Made by a program: the position numbers and the translations under genes
Notes under the pieces: generated by a model
The model's input: the letters and a program-made list of their open reading frames with translations, nothing else
Database searches by the model: none
Told to the model about the DNA's origin: nothing
Shown here: positions 6,157 through 7,318 of the stretch, piece by piece
Layout: every line of letters begins with the position of its first letter
Numbering within the stretch: the first letter of the stretch is position 1
Source of the DNA: Fidelibacterota bacterium
GTDB lineage: Bacteria; Fidelibacterota; UBA2242
NCBI GenBank assembly: GCA_030655795.1
Contig: JAUSPJ010000072.1
Coordinates: 1-7,318 of the forward strand
Reading direction: 5' to 3'
Length of the DNA: 7,318 nucleotides

Positions 6157-6174
6157 GTCGTAAAAACTATAAAT

Positions 6175-7318
6175 TTATTCCGCTGCTGATTCGACGTTAT
6201 TCGGGTTTACCAGCCGAATTTCCATTGGTCTTAGCGTGTCGATATGAATATCGCGCTGAGGGAAGGCGATTGTAACACCGGCATTCCGAAACAGCTCATC
6301 GATGCGAAAACGAATGTCGCTTTCGATAATCAAAGGATTAACCGTGTCTGTAAGTTGTACCCAGAACAGAGCGCGGAAGATGAGTGCGTTATCGCCGAAG
6401 TCAGTAAACAGGACAAAGGGTTTGGGCGACTCTTCAACATTTTTATTTCCGGCGACCGCTTCGATCATCAGGTCGTGTACCTTTTTCACCGGCGATCCGT
6501 AAGCTACTCCGACGGTTACCTCTCGTCGGAGAAAATTGTCCACCAGAGACCAGTTAACGACCGAATTTTCCAGCAATTTGCTGTTGGGTATGACCATGCG
6601 GTAATTTTCGAAAGTCTTAATCCTGGTTGAACGTCCGCCGATGTGCTCCACAGTGCCCCGACGGTTTTCCATTTCCACAATATCTCCGACTTTGAGAGGC
6701 CGCTCCATCATCAGCACTAGCCCGCTGAGAAAATTATTTACCAGGTTCTGGCTGCCAAGACCAACCCCGATGGCAAATGCGCCGCCGATGACGGTGAAGG
6801 CAGTCAATGGAATCCCAATTACGCTGAGAACAAACAGAAAGACAAATGCCACCAGCAGGTAGCGGAAAATAGTTTCCAGTGATTTTTTTACCGAGATGTC
6901 GTCTCGAAAACGTCTTGGTATCAGCAGTACAATCTGCCGGGACATGTATTTGGTAAGCCCCATTCCCAGGATCAACAAAATTAATCCAACGATAATATTA
7001 CCGAGCTCGACGCTGTTTTCCTTGACGGTAAAGATATTCAGTTTCCATATTTGAACAAAAACAGTTGTTGAAATTCCCATAATTAAAAACGCCGCTGCCA
7101 GAATAAGAATCTGAAAAAGAAAGCCGATCGTCGATTCCAGCCAGTTGCGTGTTTTTCGGTCTTTGATTAAACGCCCAATGATATATCGATTGATTTTTTC
7201 GGCGGCAAATCTAGCTATGCGCCGGCCCAGGATAATGACGATGAGCGCCAGAATCAGAGGACCTAAATGAATATTTAAAATTTTATTCTGAATCAGTGGG
7301 AAGCTCCAAAAAGAAGCA
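6175..7318 (-). CDS. MscS-family mechanosensitive ion channel (5' end beyond the window)
   Basis: MscS-type channels open under membrane tension to release solutes during hypo-osmotic shock. The frame has no stop between 7080 and the right edge (79 further codons), so the Met at 7080 is internal: it has no ribosome binding site and sits inside a hydrophobic helix. At least 380 residues are visible. The added part contains more membrane helices (around LILALIVIILG and FLFQILILAAAFLIMG), giving at least five before the cytoplasmic domain. Counting from the Met at 7080, the pore helix is about 97-123 (AIGVGLGSQNLVNNFLSG). It is followed by ERPLKVGDIVEME (126-138), GTVEHIGGRSTRIKTF (142-157) and IPNSKLL (164-170), the classic MscS middle beta domain, then an alpha/beta C-terminal domain. 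The extra N-terminal helices resemble multi-helix members and not minimal three-helix MscS. It converges with the unknown membrane protein gene, with 18 bases between stops. Confidence 0.94.
   Translation of the reverse strand, partial: ASFWSFPLIQNKILNIHLGPLILALIVIILGRRIARFAAEKINRYIIGRLIKDRKTRNWLESTIGFLFQILILAAAFLIMGISTTVFVQIWKLNIFTVKENSVELGNIIVGLILLILGMGLTKYMSRQIVLLIPRRFRDDISVKKSLETIFRYLLVAFVFLFVLSVIGIPLTAFTVIGGAFAIGVGLGSQNLVNNFLSGLVLMMERPLKVGDIVEMENRRGTVEHIGGRSTRIKTFENYRMVIPNSKLLENSVVNWSLVDNFLRREVTVGVAYGSPVKKVHDLMIEAVAGNKNVEESPKPFVLFTDFGDNALIFRALFWVQLTDTVNPLIIESDIRFRIDELFRNAGVTIAFPQRDIHIDTLRPMEIRLVNPNNVESAAE

Noticed and set aside
6169..6178. ATAAATTTAT palindrome between the convergent stops, a possible bidirectional terminator
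   Set aside because: It is AT-only and only 10 bases long, with no GC stem or flanking T-run, so it would not form a stable terminator hairpin.
6244..6630. Plus-strand open frame of 128 codons inside the MscS gene
   Set aside because: It is a shadow of the conserved MscS cytoplasmic domain on the other strand, with no recognisable protein features.

Overview
The window comes from a Gram-negative bacterium of moderate base composition. It is a chromosomal stretch of membrane and housekeeping-type genes, with no mobile element, tRNA, rRNA or CRISPR visible. Taxonomy is uncertain. Good Shine-Dalgarno sites (GGAG before 4131, AAGGTG before 5293) occur beside candidate promoter elements of the Bacteroidota type (TAnnTTTG). 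Together with the gene families, this would fit a deep lineage of the FCB group or Desulfobacterota, but it does not prove either.

Layout from left to right. Positions 1-43 hold the last codons of an upstream plus-strand gene whose stop overlaps the next start (TAATG). Positions 43-1299 (+) encode a CNNM/CorC-type membrane protein (DUF21, CBS pair, CorC_HlyC domain). The upstream tail resembles this protein's own C-terminus, so the two are probably tandem paralogs. Converging on it is a tightly packed minus-strand unit, read from 4018 down to 1247. It encodes a CDP-alcohol phosphatidyltransferase, an extended short-chain dehydrogenase/reductase (SDR) and a PAP2/AUR1-like membrane phosphatase or phosphotransferase. 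The last two genes overlap by 10 bases. The PAP2 gene also overlaps the CNNM gene tail-to-tail by 53 bases.

A 112-base divergent intergenic region (4019-4130) separates this unit from a plus-strand gene for a divergent YchF-like GTPase (4131-5210). It contains a perfect 7-bp inverted repeat directly in front of the phosphatidyltransferase start. After an 82-base gap with a promoter-like element comes an unrecognised three-helix membrane protein with a C-terminal soluble domain (5293-6156, +). The window ends with a minus-strand MscS-family mechanosensitive channel that stays open past the right edge, so its true start lies outside.

The most interesting unit is the phosphatidyltransferase-SDR-PAP2 cassette. 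Its members carry intact hallmark motifs (CDP-alcohol motif; glycine-rich loop and S-Y-K; PSTH and HxxxD). The combination is what one would expect for synthesis or remodelling of a polar or sphingolipid-type head group. The substrate cannot be read from the sequence, and the lipid-pathway role is inference.
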